NCBI GenBank assembly: GCA_030431985.1
Contig: JAUIIB010000011.1
Location: forward strand, 1-64,000
DNA length: 64,000 nucleotides
Direction of reading: 5' to 3'
Source: Gammaproteobacteria bacterium
GTDB lineage: Bacteria; Pseudomonadota; Gammaproteobacteria; Burkholderiales; Nitrosomonadaceae
The notes beneath the pieces were generated by a model. It was given only the letters and a program-made list of their open reading frames with translations, did no database searches and was not told where the DNA came from. Positions 8,293-18,005 of this stretch are shown here, in pieces. Each line of letters opens with the position of its first letter. Position 1 is the first letter of the stretch. The position numbers and the translations under genes were made by a program.

Positions 8293-11148
8293 TCACTGTA
8301 AGGACAGCATTTCATTATTTTCGTGTATGAGCTCAAGTAGTTCGGTGTAGGGGATAGGGCGGCTGAAGTAATAGCCTTGTTGATAAAGGCAGTGATGCTG
8401 GAGCAGGATTTGGGTTTGTTGTGCCGTTTCTACACCTTCCGCGACGACAGTTAATCCCATGTTGTTACCCAGACCGATGATTGCTTGAACAATCGTTAGA
8501 TCATTCTGGTTCTGATCAAGCGTGCGTACGAAGGATTTGTCTATTTTTAATATGTCAATGGGTAACTCCCGCAGCAGGGTGAGAGAAGAATAGCCCGTTC
8601 CGAAATCATCCAGTGCAATATTGATTTTCAAGTTCTTGAGTTTACTTAGAATCTCACCCACACGGGGTATATCGCTAACTATAGCGCTTTCAGTGATTTC
8701 GAGTATTAATGCATGTGCAGGCAAACGGGTTTCTTGGAGCGTGCGGGTAACGGTTTGCAGAAAATTCTGGTTCAATAGTTGCCGGGGATTAACATTGACT
8801 GAAACGTTAACCGTGTAGCCGAGTTGCAATAGTTGTTGTGCGGCCATACACGATACGTTCAGGACCAGTTCGCCGAGTGGTTCAATAAGGCCGGCATTTT
8901 CGGCGAGTGGAATAAAATCGCTGGGCGATAAATAGCCTCTTGTGGGATGTGGCCAGCGAATCAGTGCTTCCATGCGGGTGATGTGACGTGTTTCTGCATT
9001 GATAATAGGTTGGAATAAAACCTGCAGCTCCTTGTTGACGATGGCGGCGCGTAATTCCTTTTCCAGTTCAAGCCTGTCGCGCGTCCAGACAATGGCTGAT
9101 TCAGAAGAGTAAAAGTCGAAACTGTTGCCGCCATCGCGTTTGGCACGATACATTGCGGTTTCTGCACGTTTTAAAACGACTTCACTGGTTAATCCATTAT
9201 TTGGATAGAAACTAATGCCGATACTCGCCGCGACGAAAATATCCATGTTTTCTATTTCAAAACGTTGCCGGATGACATCAAGGATTTTTTGTGCCATCTC
9301 GGTCGCTGAATTGACAGTGTTCAAATGGTTGAATAGCAGGATAAATTCGTCACCGCCCCAACGTGCGGCAATGTCGTCATGATGAAGGGCTTCATTAAGC
9401 CGCGACGAAACCATTTTGAGTAGCTTGTCTCCTGCCTGATGTCCCATGGCATCGTTGATCTTCTTAAAATTATCCAGCGCAACAAAAAAAACAGTGATGC
9501 CGCCTGTTGTATTTTTTATATGCTGTGTCATTTGACCGAACTGGGATAACAACTTCGCGCGGTTAGGCAGTTTGGTTAGCGTATCGTAATTTTCCTGACG
9601 GGCAACTTGTTGTACCAGCTCGGCCGTGTCGGTAATGTCGGTAATAGCAATGGCTGAGCCGATTAAGACTTTGTGTTCATCATGGATCTGGTTTCGGGTA
9701 ATCTTTACGATACGGGTATCGCCGGGCATTGTTATTAACGTACATTCCAGTGTTTCAATATTATTTGTACTGGGGTTTAAAATTTCTTTGATGCGTGCGT
9801 CGTCAGTTGGGTCGTCGTGGTTGGTTGAAAGCTGCAGTATGTCTTGCAGTAGTTTGCCTTGAGCATGCTTGAAGTCCGACTGTAAAATATTTTCCGTGCC
9901 TTTATTAATATAAACGACGGCGTTATGTGCATCCGTTATGATAACGCCGTCCTTGACCGATTCTAACGCCGCGTTTGAACTTATTTTTGCGATTAAAAAA
10001 GAGCGTATGAATTGATTGAGGCGTTGCCAGTTGGATAAGGGGTAAAGTGCCAGTGTGCCAAACAGTGCTGCGGATGGTGGAAACCAGACATGGCCGATTT
10101 TGAGTAAGTAGTAAAGCAATGCTGAACCGGTAATAAGTATGAGAAATAGCAGCGGTATGGTCAGGTTTGTTTTTGTCAACCTCATGATTCCCAGAATGAT
10201 GGCGATCCATATGACCGAGATCAGCATGCCCCCGGTGTTTGAAATGGGGTATATAGCATGACCGTTTTGTAGCATCGAATAGACATGTGCATGCCATTCG
10301 ACTCCAGTCATAGGCTGACGGTTGGTGGCGGACAATGGTGTTGCAAATCGGGTTCCCATACCCGCTGCGGTCATGCCGACTATTGCGGTTTTGTTTTTTA
10401 AAGTTCTTAATACATCATCGTCAAGCATGACATCGGCATAGGAAACCTTGTGAAAACGATTCAGTCCACCTATATATGGAATCAAAATTTCTTCTGCACG
10501 AGACCAGTGTCTTGTTGGGTCCACCGGTTTTTCATCTTCACCATTGAGTAAATATTGTTTTGTTGCGGTTTTGGGATTTGCCAGCACCATTGCCAGTGAT
10601 GGCCATGTCGGCGCGTTAATACCCGCATAAAGAAAAGTACGCCTGACAATGCCATCACTGTCAATTTCAATATCGACATGACCCGGCACAGCATTTCGTC
10701 TTAATAGCGGATAAGGTGCGGCTATATGTAACGATCCGGGAAGCGTTGTAGACACGGGTGCTAGCGGCAGAACAACTTGGCCATGATTGGTGATCGCAGA
10801 GGCCAGCATCTGGTCGGCTTCCGGGTCATCGTGTTGTTTTTCCAGAAACAGTATGTCAATGGCCATGTTTCTGTTATCAACCGACTTTAAACGATTAATG
10901 AGTTCGGCGTGTACGCTTCTTGACCAGGGCCATGCACCCAGGATGCCGAGACTTTTATTGTCAATTTCAACAATGACAATGTCTGATTCGTGTGCGTAAT
11001 GTACCGAAGTTAATAATGTGTCATAAATAACAAAATCGAGCCGTTCCGCCAATTCAGTATAAGCGATAAAAGCGACGACGACAGTCAATATGACAACACG
11101 TAAAGTCAGGGTATTACTATATTTCCATAAATTATGCAGAGAGATCAT
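8293..11148 (-). CDS. CHASE2-PAS-GGDEF-EAL cyclic-di-GMP signalling protein
   Basis: The 951-residue inner-membrane protein has an N-terminal membrane anchor, an extracytoplasmic CHASE2 sensor (about residues 30-300, with the typical VIVEIDNKSLGILGAWPW start) and a cluster of membrane helices (about 305-385). A PAS domain (about 395-500), a GGDEF domain (about 515-680) and an EAL domain (about 690-945) follow. The cyclase motif is intact (RWGGDEF), as is the phosphodiesterase signature (MEALIRW, later DDFGTGYSSL), so either activity is possible. Its ATG overlaps the stop of the upstream LysM/FecR gene (ATGA), a coupling often seen for CHASE2 sensors. It probably adjusts biofilm or exopolysaccharide output in response to an envelope signal. 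The signal itself is unknown. Confidence 0.93.
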   Translation of the reverse strand: MISLHNLWKYSNTLTLRVVILTVVVAFIAYTELAERLDFVIYDTLLTSVHYAHESDIVIVEIDNKSLGILGAWPWSRSVHAELINRLKSVDNRNMAIDILFLEKQHDDPEADQMLASAITNHGQVVLPLAPVSTTLPGSLHIAAPYPLLRRNAVPGHVDIEIDSDGIVRRTFLYAGINAPTWPSLAMVLANPKTATKQYLLNGEDEKPVDPTRHWSRAEEILIPYIGGLNRFHKVSYADVMLDDDVLRTLKNKTAIVGMTAAGMGTRFATPLSATNRQPMTGVEWHAHVYSMLQNGHAIYPISNTGGMLISVIWIAIILGIMRLTKTNLTIPLLFLILITGSALLYYLLKIGHVWFPPSAALFGTLALYPLSNWQRLNQFIRSFLIAKISSNAALESVKDGVIITDAHNAVVYINKGTENILQSDFKHAQGKLLQDILQLSTNHDDPTDDARIKEILNPSTNNIETLECTLITMPGDTRIVKITRNQIHDEHKVLIGSAIAITDITDTAELVQQVARQENYDTLTKLPNRAKLLSQFGQMTQHIKNTTGGITVFFVALDNFKKINDAMGHQAGDKLLKMVSSRLNEALHHDDIAARWGGDEFILLFNHLNTVNSATEMAQKILDVIRQRFEIENMDIFVAASIGISFYPNNGLTSEVVLKRAETAMYRAKRDGGNSFDFYSSESAIVWTRDRLELEKELRAAIVNKELQVLFQPIINAETRHITRMEALIRWPHPTRGYLSPSDFIPLAENAGLIEPLGELVLNVSCMAAQQLLQLGYTVNVSVNVNPRQLLNQNFLQTVTRTLQETRLPAHALILEITESAIVSDIPRVGEILSKLKNLKINIALDDFGTGYSSLTLLRELPIDILKIDKSFVRTLDQNQNDLTIVQAIIGLGNNMGLTVVAEGVETAQQTQILLQHHCLYQQGYYFSRPIPYTELLELIHENNEMLSLQ

Positions 11149-12806
11149 ATCAATGCTAAGAAAGGCAAGAGTAGCAGTAGCATAAGCCAGTAAGGCGTTT
11201 CACCTGGAATTTCAATAGTTTGAGGTGTTCCCCATGGTCCGTTAAAGCCATCAGATTCAATGGTTTTAATACGCATATAATATGTTCCGCCTTCGGGTTT
11301 GGGAACGGTGATTCGGGATTCTGAAATAATCTCGTCGTAAATGATTGTGGTAAATGAAGAGTCATGGGCGAGCTGAAAATGAAAGCGCTGGTCTGCGGTA
11401 GCGGCCCGCCATGCAAAAGTTATTTCGTCGTTATCTTTATCTATTTGCGTATCTTCAAGTGAGGGTCCCGGATAAGGTACTCTGAAAGACATTGTATCGC
11501 TGTAAGGGCCGGCGCCTTCATGCGGTGAGACGGCCGCTATGCGCCAAAAATAATGGCCGGGCTCGAGTAATGTTGGCAAGGTGATCGTATCTGTCGTTAT
11601 TTCGGGATTAAAGTAGACCGGATCGGAAACATTTTCGTTCTCGCTGATTAACACGGTGTAATGTGAAACATCTGGCTGTTTCGTCCAGCTGAGTTCTTGA
11701 TTATCCGGCGCCAAGACACCATCGGGCAAGGGGGATATCACAAAAGGAGGTTCGGGTCGCGCGTTTAGTGTAAATGGCATTTGAGCGTCTTTGCCCTCGA
11801 TTCCAGAGTCGTCTATGCCGCGAACTCTTAGCCAGTAATCTCCATCTGGAATGTCACCGTCACGAAAAGGTAAAGTCGTTGCGACAAATTCGGACACCAT
11901 ATGAGTGAATGTTTTGTCTGTTGCAATTTGTGCCCGGTAGGCACCGGCGCCAGGGAGCGGATTCAAATGAATGACGAGCGGGAGACGCTCATAATAATCG
12001 GGCGTGTCAGAAAGATCAGGGGGCGGCAGTAGTGCAACAGGTGGTGCGGGCGGTTTGTTTAAGACGGTGACGGTACCGTAACCTGCGGATACTTTAATCT
12101 GTTTCTTTGCACCAATAACTTGTATTTTTCCAGAAAGTACTTCGCTGCTTGTTTCAGGGCGGGATTCTACTGTGCCGACACGAAAATTTGTTCCCCGGAC
12201 AGAACTGATTGCCGAGGGCGTGCGTATTCTGAATCGAGTGCCTGTGACAGATTCTTTGGGGGCAGTGTTTTCAGTACGTCCTTCTTCAAGATAAATTAAC
12301 GTGTCGACAAGCCCATGGTCACCAAAAGCTTTCATTTCTTCCAGTCGCACCCGGCTGTTATTCTGTAAGCGCATCGTGGAGTGATCTGCAAATTCTATTG
12401 TAGCAAATGAATCGTTTTCACTCTGAACTTCGTTGTTCACAAATAACTGCATACCGGGTGCTGCCAGTATTTTTTCCTGATTGTCTTGCTGAATAAAGAC
12501 AGTACCGTGAACACTGATAATTCGTGCGCTGACATTTTCAATAATTCTGGTCCATGCTACCGGAATGTTCAATTGCGCACCGGGTAGTATTTTATTTGGA
12601 TTTTGCACATGATTTAATCGCTGTAGAGGCTGGATGTACTGCATACCCTTGAGATGGTTTTTAGTGATATTCCAGAGATTGTCGCCCGATCTTACGGTAT
12701 AAACCCATGATTCTGCGATCGCGCTGACTGGCAGAAGCAATAACGTAGCGACTAAGTAACAGTAATGCGCTCGAATCATGCTATGGCGAATAAAATTTAA
12801 TTTCAT
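11145..12806 (-). CDS. LysM and FecR domain periplasmic protein
   Basis: The protein has 553 residues. A signal peptide ends at about residue 31 (VSAIA before ES). A LysM peptidoglycan-binding motif (about 33-80, YTVRSGDNLWNITKNHL) is followed by a FecR-type beta domain (about 95-240, with FADHSTMRLQNNSRVRLE and TPSAISSVRGTNFRV). Two or three fibronectin-III/Ig-like repeats (about 260-525) and a C-terminal hydrophobic tail (LMLLLLLPFLALI) complete it. It is probably held in the envelope by both peptidoglycan and membrane contacts. It is translationally coupled to the CHASE2 protein, so it is a likely periplasmic partner or input for that sensor. A GGGAGA ribosome site precedes the ATG. The partnership is inferred from coupling, not proven. 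Confidence 0.88.
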   Translation of the reverse strand: MKLNFIRHSMIRAHYCYLVATLLLLPVSAIAESWVYTVRSGDNLWNITKNHLKGMQYIQPLQRLNHVQNPNKILPGAQLNIPVAWTRIIENVSARIISVHGTVFIQQDNQEKILAAPGMQLFVNNEVQSENDSFATIEFADHSTMRLQNNSRVRLEEMKAFGDHGLVDTLIYLEEGRTENTAPKESVTGTRFRIRTPSAISSVRGTNFRVGTVESRPETSSEVLSGKIQVIGAKKQIKVSAGYGTVTVLNKPPAPPVALLPPPDLSDTPDYYERLPLVIHLNPLPGAGAYRAQIATDKTFTHMVSEFVATTLPFRDGDIPDGDYWLRVRGIDDSGIEGKDAQMPFTLNARPEPPFVISPLPDGVLAPDNQELSWTKQPDVSHYTVLISENENVSDPVYFNPEITTDTITLPTLLEPGHYFWRIAAVSPHEGAGPYSDTMSFRVPYPGPSLEDTQIDKDNDEITFAWRAATADQRFHFQLAHDSSFTTIIYDEIISESRITVPKPEGGTYYMRIKTIESDGFNGPWGTPQTIEIPGETPYWLMLLLLLPFLALI

Positions 12807-12937
12807 GTCGTTCTCCCGTTACTTGCAGTATTGCAATTGAACGCTATTTATTGTTTTGTACAGTCAAGGCATTGATATGCATAGACTGTGAAATTCGATC
12901 AGGAGTAAAAAATGTCAGTCGTTGGCTCTTTTTTATG

Positions 12938-13417
12938 TCACTGAACGATTTCAACGCAGGTACCCACTGGAATCAGTTCAAATAGTTCCAGTAAATCATT
13001 ATTTGAAATGCGTACGCAACCAATGGAGCCAGGTTTACCCATTTCAACGCTATCTGGGCTACCATGAATATAAATATACCGTCGCATGGTATCTACCGAT
13101 CCCAGCCGGTTAAAACCGGGCTCGCAACCTGATAACCACAGAATACGTGTTAAAATCCAGTCGCGTTTTGGATACTGTCTTCCTAATTCGGGAGAGTAAA
13201 TTTCTCCGGTGGGTCGGCGGCGTATAAAAACAGTGTTGACCGGTTGCCCGGAACCAATTTTGGCACGGATAATATGTTTGCCTAGCGGTGTGCAGAAACT
13301 GCCGTTTCGTTGACCGGTGCCGTTTTTTGCCGAAGAAATCGGGTAGCGTTTAATCGTTTGATTATTATCGTTTAATAAGTTGAGTTGTTGCTTGCCGATA
13401 GAAATATTGATTTTCAT
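12938..13417 (-). CDS. L,D-transpeptidase (YkuD fold) without a visible signal peptide
   Basis: The 159-residue protein is a YkuD/ErfK domain with the active-site pattern HGSPDS...GKPGSIGCVRISNNDL near residues 117-145, which contains the catalytic His and Cys. Enzymes of this family cross-link peptidoglycan or attach proteins to it in the periplasm. The N-terminus (MKINISIGKQQLNLL) starts directly in the fold's first strand and has no hydrophobic leader, which is odd for a periplasmic enzyme. Either export uses another route or it acts on cytoplasmic substrates. tadA lies immediately upstream on the same strand with a 27-base gap, so the pair may be co-transcribed. Confidence 0.88.
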   Translation of the reverse strand: MKINISIGKQQLNLLNDNNQTIKRYPISSAKNGTGQRNGSFCTPLGKHIIRAKIGSGQPVNTVFIRRRPTGEIYSPELGRQYPKRDWILTRILWLSGCEPGFNRLGSVDTMRRYIYIHGSPDSVEMGKPGSIGCVRISNNDLLELFELIPVGTCVEIVQ

Positions 13418-13444
13418 AATGATTTTAATAGGCTTACCTGATAA

Positions 13445-13918
13445 TTATGAAATGCCTGTTTTACGTTTTAAGGAGAAGAATTGTTTTATTAACCTGCTGG
13501 CTTCTTCTGCCAGGATGCCGCCATCAACCCGTAAATGGTGATTAAGCTGGGCCTGAGCAGGTAAGTTGATAACGCTGCCACATACACCTGTCTTGGGATC
13601 GGCTGCAGCGTAAATCAGACGTTCGATACGCGCATGAAAAACTGCGCCGATACACATGGTGCAGGGTTCTAGCGTGACATAAAGCGAGCAGTTGGGTTGG
13701 CGGTAATTATTTAAATATTGTCCACTGTCACGCAATGCCATGACTTCAGCATGCGCGGTTGGATCTCGCGATGTAATCGGGCAATTGAATCCACGCCCAA
13801 TAATCGTTTCATTTTGTACGATAATGGCGCCCACTGGAACTTCACCGAGCTTCTGCGCTTTTTTTGCTTGTTCAAGCGCTAAATGCATAAAATGAATATC
13901 TTTTTCTAAATGTACCAC
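13445..13918 (-). CDS. tadA: tRNA-specific adenosine deaminase
   Basis: TadA converts the wobble adenosine 34 of tRNA-Arg(ACG) to inosine. The zinc-binding cytidine-deaminase-fold motifs are complete: HAEVMALR near residue 56 (His and the proton-shuttling Glu) and PCTMCIGAVF near residue 87 (two Cys). The following ARIERLIYAAADPKTGVCGS is characteristic of TadA rather than of guanine or cytosine deaminases. The length of 157 residues is typical. The gene is divergent from prmB across about 110 bases, which should carry both promoters. No anomalies were seen. Confidence 0.95.
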   Translation of the reverse strand: MVHLEKDIHFMHLALEQAKKAQKLGEVPVGAIIVQNETIIGRGFNCPITSRDPTAHAEVMALRDSGQYLNNYRQPNCSLYVTLEPCTMCIGAVFHARIERLIYAAADPKTGVCGSVINLPAQAQLNHHLRVDGGILAEEASRLIKQFFSLKRKTGIS

Positions 13919-14029
13919 TCGTTGCAGTTTAAAAGCAAATTTAAAAGATTTAAGTCTGTAAATAAATTTTATGATATATTTCAGTGGGTTAATTTAAATT
14001 ATTATTGGATGGTTGGTCCTTAAAAGTAC

Positions 14030-14932
14030 ATGTTTACCCAAGCAAAAAATCAACTCAATACTATACGTGATTTGTTACGTATCGCCGTTAGTAAATTCAT
14101 TCATGCGGAACTTTTTTTCGGCCACGGCTCGGTGAGCGCGTATGATGAAGCTGCTTATCTTATTTTACACACCCTGCATTTGCCTCTGGACAATCTGGAT
14201 ACTTTTCTTGATGCCCGACTTACCAGCGACGAAATTGAAGAAGTAACGGCTGTGCTTAAGCGGCGCATTATAGAACGAAAGCCGGCTGCTTATTTAACGC
14301 ATGAAGCATGGCTCGGTGATTATGCTTTTTACGTCGATGAACGTGTCATAGTCCCGCGTTCTTTTATTTCTGAACTGCTGCGTGATCAGTTGCATCCCTG
14401 GATTTCCAATCCAGAAGATGTCTATCATGCACTTGATTTGTGCACCGGTTGCGGTTGTTTGGCCATACTGATGGCGCATGAATTTGTTCATACTGAGATT
14501 GATGCTGTTGATATATCGCATGACGCATTAGCAGTTGCTAAGATAAATGTTGTGGACAATTATCAGTTGCAGCAACGGATTCAGTTGATTCAGTCCGATT
14601 TGTTTGATCGGCTCGCAGATAAACGTTACGATTTGATCATCAGCAATCCGCCCTATGTTAATGCTGCATCTATGGCCTTGTTACCGGAGGAATACCAGCA
14701 TGAGCCATATACAGCGCTGGCCAGCGGTACGGACGGGCTGGAAGCAATTCGTCATATTCTGCAACATGCTGCGAACTATCTGACCGACCGCGGCTTGCTT
14801 ATTGTAGAGATCGGTCATAATAGGGACGTGCTTTTGGATGCATTTCCACAGATGCCGTTTACCTGGCTGGAAACCAGCGCGGGCGATGAGAACGTGTTTC
14901 TGCTCAGCCGCGATCAGCTTAGCGGATGGTGA
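14030..14932 (+). CDS. prmB: Ribosomal protein L3 N5-glutamine methyltransferase
   Basis: PrmB methylates a glutamine of ribosomal protein L3 using S-adenosylmethionine. The N-terminal helical domain is followed by a Rossmann methyltransferase domain with ALDLCTGCGCLAIL near residue 140 (SAM motif I) and the substrate-glutamine motif SNPPYVN near 204. The PrmB/HemK family is separated here by the helical N-terminus GHGSVSAYDEAAYLILHTL, which is typical of PrmB, and by length (300 aa). PrmC, the release-factor enzyme, is the alternative, but this N-terminus argues against it. The gene is convergent with rluB. Confidence 0.93.
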   Translation: MFTQAKNQLNTIRDLLRIAVSKFIHAELFFGHGSVSAYDEAAYLILHTLHLPLDNLDTFLDARLTSDEIEEVTAVLKRRIIERKPAAYLTHEAWLGDYAFYVDERVIVPRSFISELLRDQLHPWISNPEDVYHALDLCTGCGCLAILMAHEFVHTEIDAVDISHDALAVAKINVVDNYQLQQRIQLIQSDLFDRLADKRYDLIISNPPYVNAASMALLPEEYQHEPYTALASGTDGLEAIRHILQHAANYLTDRGLLIVEIGHNRDVLLDAFPQMPFTWLETSAGDENVFLLSRDQLSGW

Positions 14933-14939
14933 TAGGGGA

Positions 14940-15758
14940 TCAATTTAGCAGTGTTAGCAATCGTCTTATTTTTTTTTCATCTAGCTCCAGCCATTGACCT
15001 CGTTTAATACGTGCTGGCAAATTAACCGGACCAAATCGTGTTCGCATCAGGCGGCTAACAGTGATGCCGAGTGCTTCAAACATGCGCCGGACTTCTCTGT
15101 TCTTTCCTTCCTTAAGTACGACCCGATACCATCGGTTGGCGCCTTCTCCACCTTGTGCGGTCAGTTGGTTAAAGTTAGCGATACCGTCTTCTAATTGAAT
15201 GCCGTTGGTTAAGCGATTAATGTGTTCGGCGGTTAATTCACCAAGTATCCGAACGGCGTATTCACGCTCCACTTCAAAACGTGGGTGCATTAACCGGTTT
15301 GCCAGTAAACCGTCCGTGGTAAAAATTAACAGGCCGCTGGTATTAAAATCCAACCGGCCGATTGCGATCCATTTGGAAGATTTAAGGTGTGGCAGTTTAT
15401 CGAAAACGGTTGGACGGCCTTCCGGATCATGTCGACTGACTATTTCACCTTCAGGCTTATGATAAAGCAGCACACGTGGCAGACGTTCCGAAAAATCAAA
15501 ACGAATAACGCGTTTATCGATTTGAACGCGATCCTTAACGCCAACGCGATTTCCCAGAACAGCTTTTTTCCCGTTGATGCTGACGCGTCCTGAAGTAATT
15601 AACGCTTCCATTTCGCGCCTCGAACCCAACCCTTTTTGAGCTAAAAGTTTTTGCAGTTTATGCGTTGAGGTCGAATCTAAAGCGTCGGCTTTTTTTGCTT
15701 CATTTGTTCGTAAAGGCGGTTTGTTGTAGTTCTTTCTGGATGGTTTGTATGTGCGCAT
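14940..15758 (-). CDS. rluB: 23S rRNA pseudouridine synthase (RluB type)
   Basis: The 272-residue enzyme has a basic N-terminal extension and an S4 RNA-binding domain (about residues 30-90, KLLAQKGLGSRREMEALI). The RsuA-family catalytic domain follows, with the active-site aspartate in GRLDFNTSGLLIFTTDG near residue 137. The C-terminal KEGKNREVRRMFEALG motif is standard for this branch. RluB modifies U2605 of 23S rRNA (E. coli numbering). RluE and RluF are alternatives within the family, but the S4 domain and genomic setting favour RluB. It converges with prmB, with a gap of seven bases, and lies downstream of ybaB on the same strand. Confidence 0.9.
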   Translation of the reverse strand: MRTYKPSRKNYNKPPLRTNEAKKADALDSTSTHKLQKLLAQKGLGSRREMEALITSGRVSINGKKAVLGNRVGVKDRVQIDKRVIRFDFSERLPRVLLYHKPEGEIVSRHDPEGRPTVFDKLPHLKSSKWIAIGRLDFNTSGLLIFTTDGLLANRLMHPRFEVEREYAVRILGELTAEHINRLTNGIQLEDGIANFNQLTAQGGEGANRWYRVVLKEGKNREVRRMFEALGITVSRLMRTRFGPVNLPARIKRGQWLELDEKKIRRLLTLLN

Positions 15759-15784
15759 AGGTGGATGTTAACTTAGCCTCAAGA

Positions 15785-16114
15785 TCAAAATGGCAGCTTC
15801 ATGCCAGGCGGCAGTCCGAGTCCGCCGGTAAGCTCAGACATTTTTTCCTGGGTTGTAGATTCAACGCGGCGCACAGCGTCGTTAAATGCGGCGGCGATCA
15901 GATCTTCCAACATTTCCTTATCATCACTGTCACCAACCAGACTATCATCGATTTGTACGCGTTTGACATCGTGACGGCAGGTCATGATAATTTTCACCAT
16001 GCCAGCACCGGATTGGCCTTCCACCTCCAATGTAGCGAGTTTTTCCTGCATTTGCTTCATACTTTCTTGCACTTGCTGAGCCTGTTTCATCATATTTGCC
16101 AGGTTTGCTTTCAT
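15785..16114 (-). CDS. ybaB: YbaB/EbfC family nucleoid-associated protein
   Basis: The 109-residue protein has the YbaB signature: an N-terminal coiled-coil helix ([25 protein letters not shown]), a central strand pair including GAGMVKI and VQIDDSL, and a C-terminal helix rich in acidic residues. These proteins form dimers that bind DNA and affect nucleoid structure and expression. It follows dnaX by 13 bases, the conserved dnaX-ybaB arrangement, so co-transcription is nearly certain. The recR gene that often comes next is absent here; rluB follows instead. Confidence 0.94.
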   Translation of the reverse strand: MKANLANMMKQAQQVQESMKQMQEKLATLEVEGQSGAGMVKIIMTCRHDVKRVQIDDSLVGDSDDKEMLEDLIAAAFNDAVRRVESTTQEKMSELTGGLGLPPGMKLPF

Positions 16115-16127
16115 AATTTTTACTCCT

Positions 16128-17762
16128 TTAATTCCGTATTGGTTTGATTGAGGATTCTATGATTCTTGCGTCAAAACTGTCCACCAAATCCTGCACAACA
16201 GGGTCTTTTTCAATTGCGGCAATGGCGTTCGATTGTTTTTTCTCATTTTCTTGTTGCTGTAGTGCGGCAGGTGTCATTCCGGTAATGCTGCCAATTGAAA
16301 AGCGCAATGTAACAGGTTTGCCAAAGTGTATATCCAAGGCAGCTTGTATGGCGTTTTGATACTTTTTATCCAATAAATGTTTATGGATTTCCGGCACGCA
16401 TAACTCAACTGTGTTTGAAGTCAGAGTACTTGCTTCGCTATTCTGTGCCAGCATTTTTGCCATGCCGGTTAATTTCAGCTGTTTGACCAAATCGTGCCAG
16501 TTCTGTTCGGAAGCTATGGATGATACTTGCTTAGCTATTGCCCTTTGCGAATCGCTGTTGGACTGGGTCGGCTCTTTCTGATACGCAATTCGATCATTGG
16601 TTTGATTGGTATTTTTGTTACAATGCCCTGTTGCAGATGATTGTTGCTCTGATTCCGCATCATGTGTGCAGAAATTATCCGGTACAAATGTGAGCATACG
16701 TAACAATGTCATGGTGAAACCCGCGTACTCATCAGGTGCAAGACTCAAGTCGTTGCGGCCATGCAACGCTATTTGATAATACAGCTGAATGTCTTCAGGC
16801 GAAAAAAGTTTAGCGAATGACTGAATACGTTGATATTCCGGTATATCGTCGTGGATTGCCTGGGGTACCGTTTGTGCCAATGCAATTTGATGCAAATACA
16901 TTGCGAGGTCGTGAAGCGCTGCATCAAATGAAACGCATTGTGTATTAATTTCATCAGCGATAGTGAGCAATTTTTGCCCGTTCTGAGACGCCAGGGCATC
17001 AATTAAGTCAAACAGATACTGCTGATTAATAACGCCCAGCATCTCCCGTACGGTATCTTCCGTTACGTTTCCTGAGCCATAAGCGATTGCCTGATCCAGA
17101 ATGCTTAATGCATCGCGCATGCTGCCTTGAGCGGCTTGCGCGATCAGTTTCAACGCAATATCATCAGTTGAAAAATTCTCTTGAGTGAGAACGCCTCTAA
17201 GGTGTTCGCTGATCAGGGTGGGAGGAATTTGTTTTAAATTAAACTGCAGGCATCGAGACAACACGGTTACCGGAATTTTTTGCGGGTCCGTGGTGGCAAG
17301 AACAAATTTGACATGTGCAGGCGGTTCCTCCAGTGTTTTTAGCATGGCGTTGAACGCTGATTTGGAGAGCATATGCACTTCATCAATAATATAAATCTTA
17401 AATCGGGCATTGGTGGGCGCATACTGCGCGTTCTCCAGGAGTTCACGCATGTGATCAACTTGCGTATTCGATGCGGCATCGAGTTCGATCAGATCAATAA
17501 AATGCCCTGAATCTATCTGCGTACATGCGTTACAGGTGCCGCAGGGAACTGCTGTTATTCCGGTTTCACAATTGAGCGTTTTTGCAAGAATACGAGCTAT
17601 AGTCGTTTTTCCAACACCACGCGTACCTGTCAGTAAGTAAGCATGATGTAACCGGTTTTGTTCAAGTGCATGGGTCAATGCTTTGACAACGTGATCCTGT
17701 CCGGTCAATTCGGAGAAATTCTTGGGACGCCATTTGCGTGCAAGGGCTTGGGATTGAGACAC
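16128..17762 (-). CDS. dnaX: DNA polymerase III subunit tau/gamma
   Basis: DnaX is the clamp-loader ATPase that opens the beta clamp and ties the replicative polymerases to the helicase. The N-terminal AAA+ domain has Walker [10 protein letters not shown] near residue 46. A zinc-binding Cys cluster (CETG...PCGTCNAC) lies between Walker A and the DEVH Walker B near residue 126. Sensor motifs and the collar domain follow to about residue 365, then a polar linker and a C-terminal tau region. The length of 544 residues is shorter than E. coli tau (643) but common in betaproteobacteria. I saw no obvious slippery site for a programmed frameshift that would yield gamma. The SRP RNA gene lies just upstream. 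Confidence 0.96.
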   Translation of the reverse strand: MSQSQALARKWRPKNFSELTGQDHVVKALTHALEQNRLHHAYLLTGTRGVGKTTIARILAKTLNCETGITAVPCGTCNACTQIDSGHFIDLIELDAASNTQVDHMRELLENAQYAPTNARFKIYIIDEVHMLSKSAFNAMLKTLEEPPAHVKFVLATTDPQKIPVTVLSRCLQFNLKQIPPTLISEHLRGVLTQENFSTDDIALKLIAQAAQGSMRDALSILDQAIAYGSGNVTEDTVREMLGVINQQYLFDLIDALASQNGQKLLTIADEINTQCVSFDAALHDLAMYLHQIALAQTVPQAIHDDIPEYQRIQSFAKLFSPEDIQLYYQIALHGRNDLSLAPDEYAGFTMTLLRMLTFVPDNFCTHDAESEQQSSATGHCNKNTNQTNDRIAYQKEPTQSNSDSQRAIAKQVSSIASEQNWHDLVKQLKLTGMAKMLAQNSEASTLTSNTVELCVPEIHKHLLDKKYQNAIQAALDIHFGKPVTLRFSIGSITGMTPAALQQQENEKKQSNAIAAIEKDPVVQDLVDSFDARIIESSIKPIRN

Positions 17763-17904
17763 GGTTTAATAATATGAGAAAAAGATTTCCATCAAACTGA
17801 TATTATAACAGGTCGGCCCGAGAGGCTATCATGCATTGATACGTTCTGATAAATGCAGCTATGTAGATGTTTTGATGGAATATCTGGAGTATCCAATCTA
17901 ATGA

Positions 17905-18005
17905 GGGTGGCGAGCCTGACCCCCGGCACTTGCAAGAATTAGCTGTGGCTGCTTCCTTCCGGACCTGACCAGATTCACTACTTTGCAATGCGGGGAAGCC
18001 CGCCC
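17905..18005 (-). ncRNA. ffs: 4.5S signal recognition particle RNA
   Basis: Read on the minus strand, the segment contains GGTCAGGTCCGGAAGGAAGC, the nearly invariant apical tetraloop and Ffh-binding region of bacterial small SRP RNA. The ends pair: GGGCGGGCTT at the 5' side (about 18005 downward) with AGGCTCGCC at the 3' side (about 17909), and inner CCCCGCA pairs with TGCCGGGG. The size, about 100 nt, is that of small-type SRP RNA. With Ffh it targets nascent membrane proteins to the translocon. It sits just upstream of dnaX on the same strand, a common position. The exact ends are uncertain by a few bases. Confidence 0.95.

Noticed and set aside
15761-16147. A plus-strand frame of 128 codons across ybaB.
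   Set aside because: It is antisense to ybaB, whose family match is clear, and it encodes His/Phe-rich sequence without homology signals.
16128-17762. Possible programmed frameshift in dnaX to make gamma.
   Set aside because: No A-rich slippery heptamer followed by a stem was found near the expected position.
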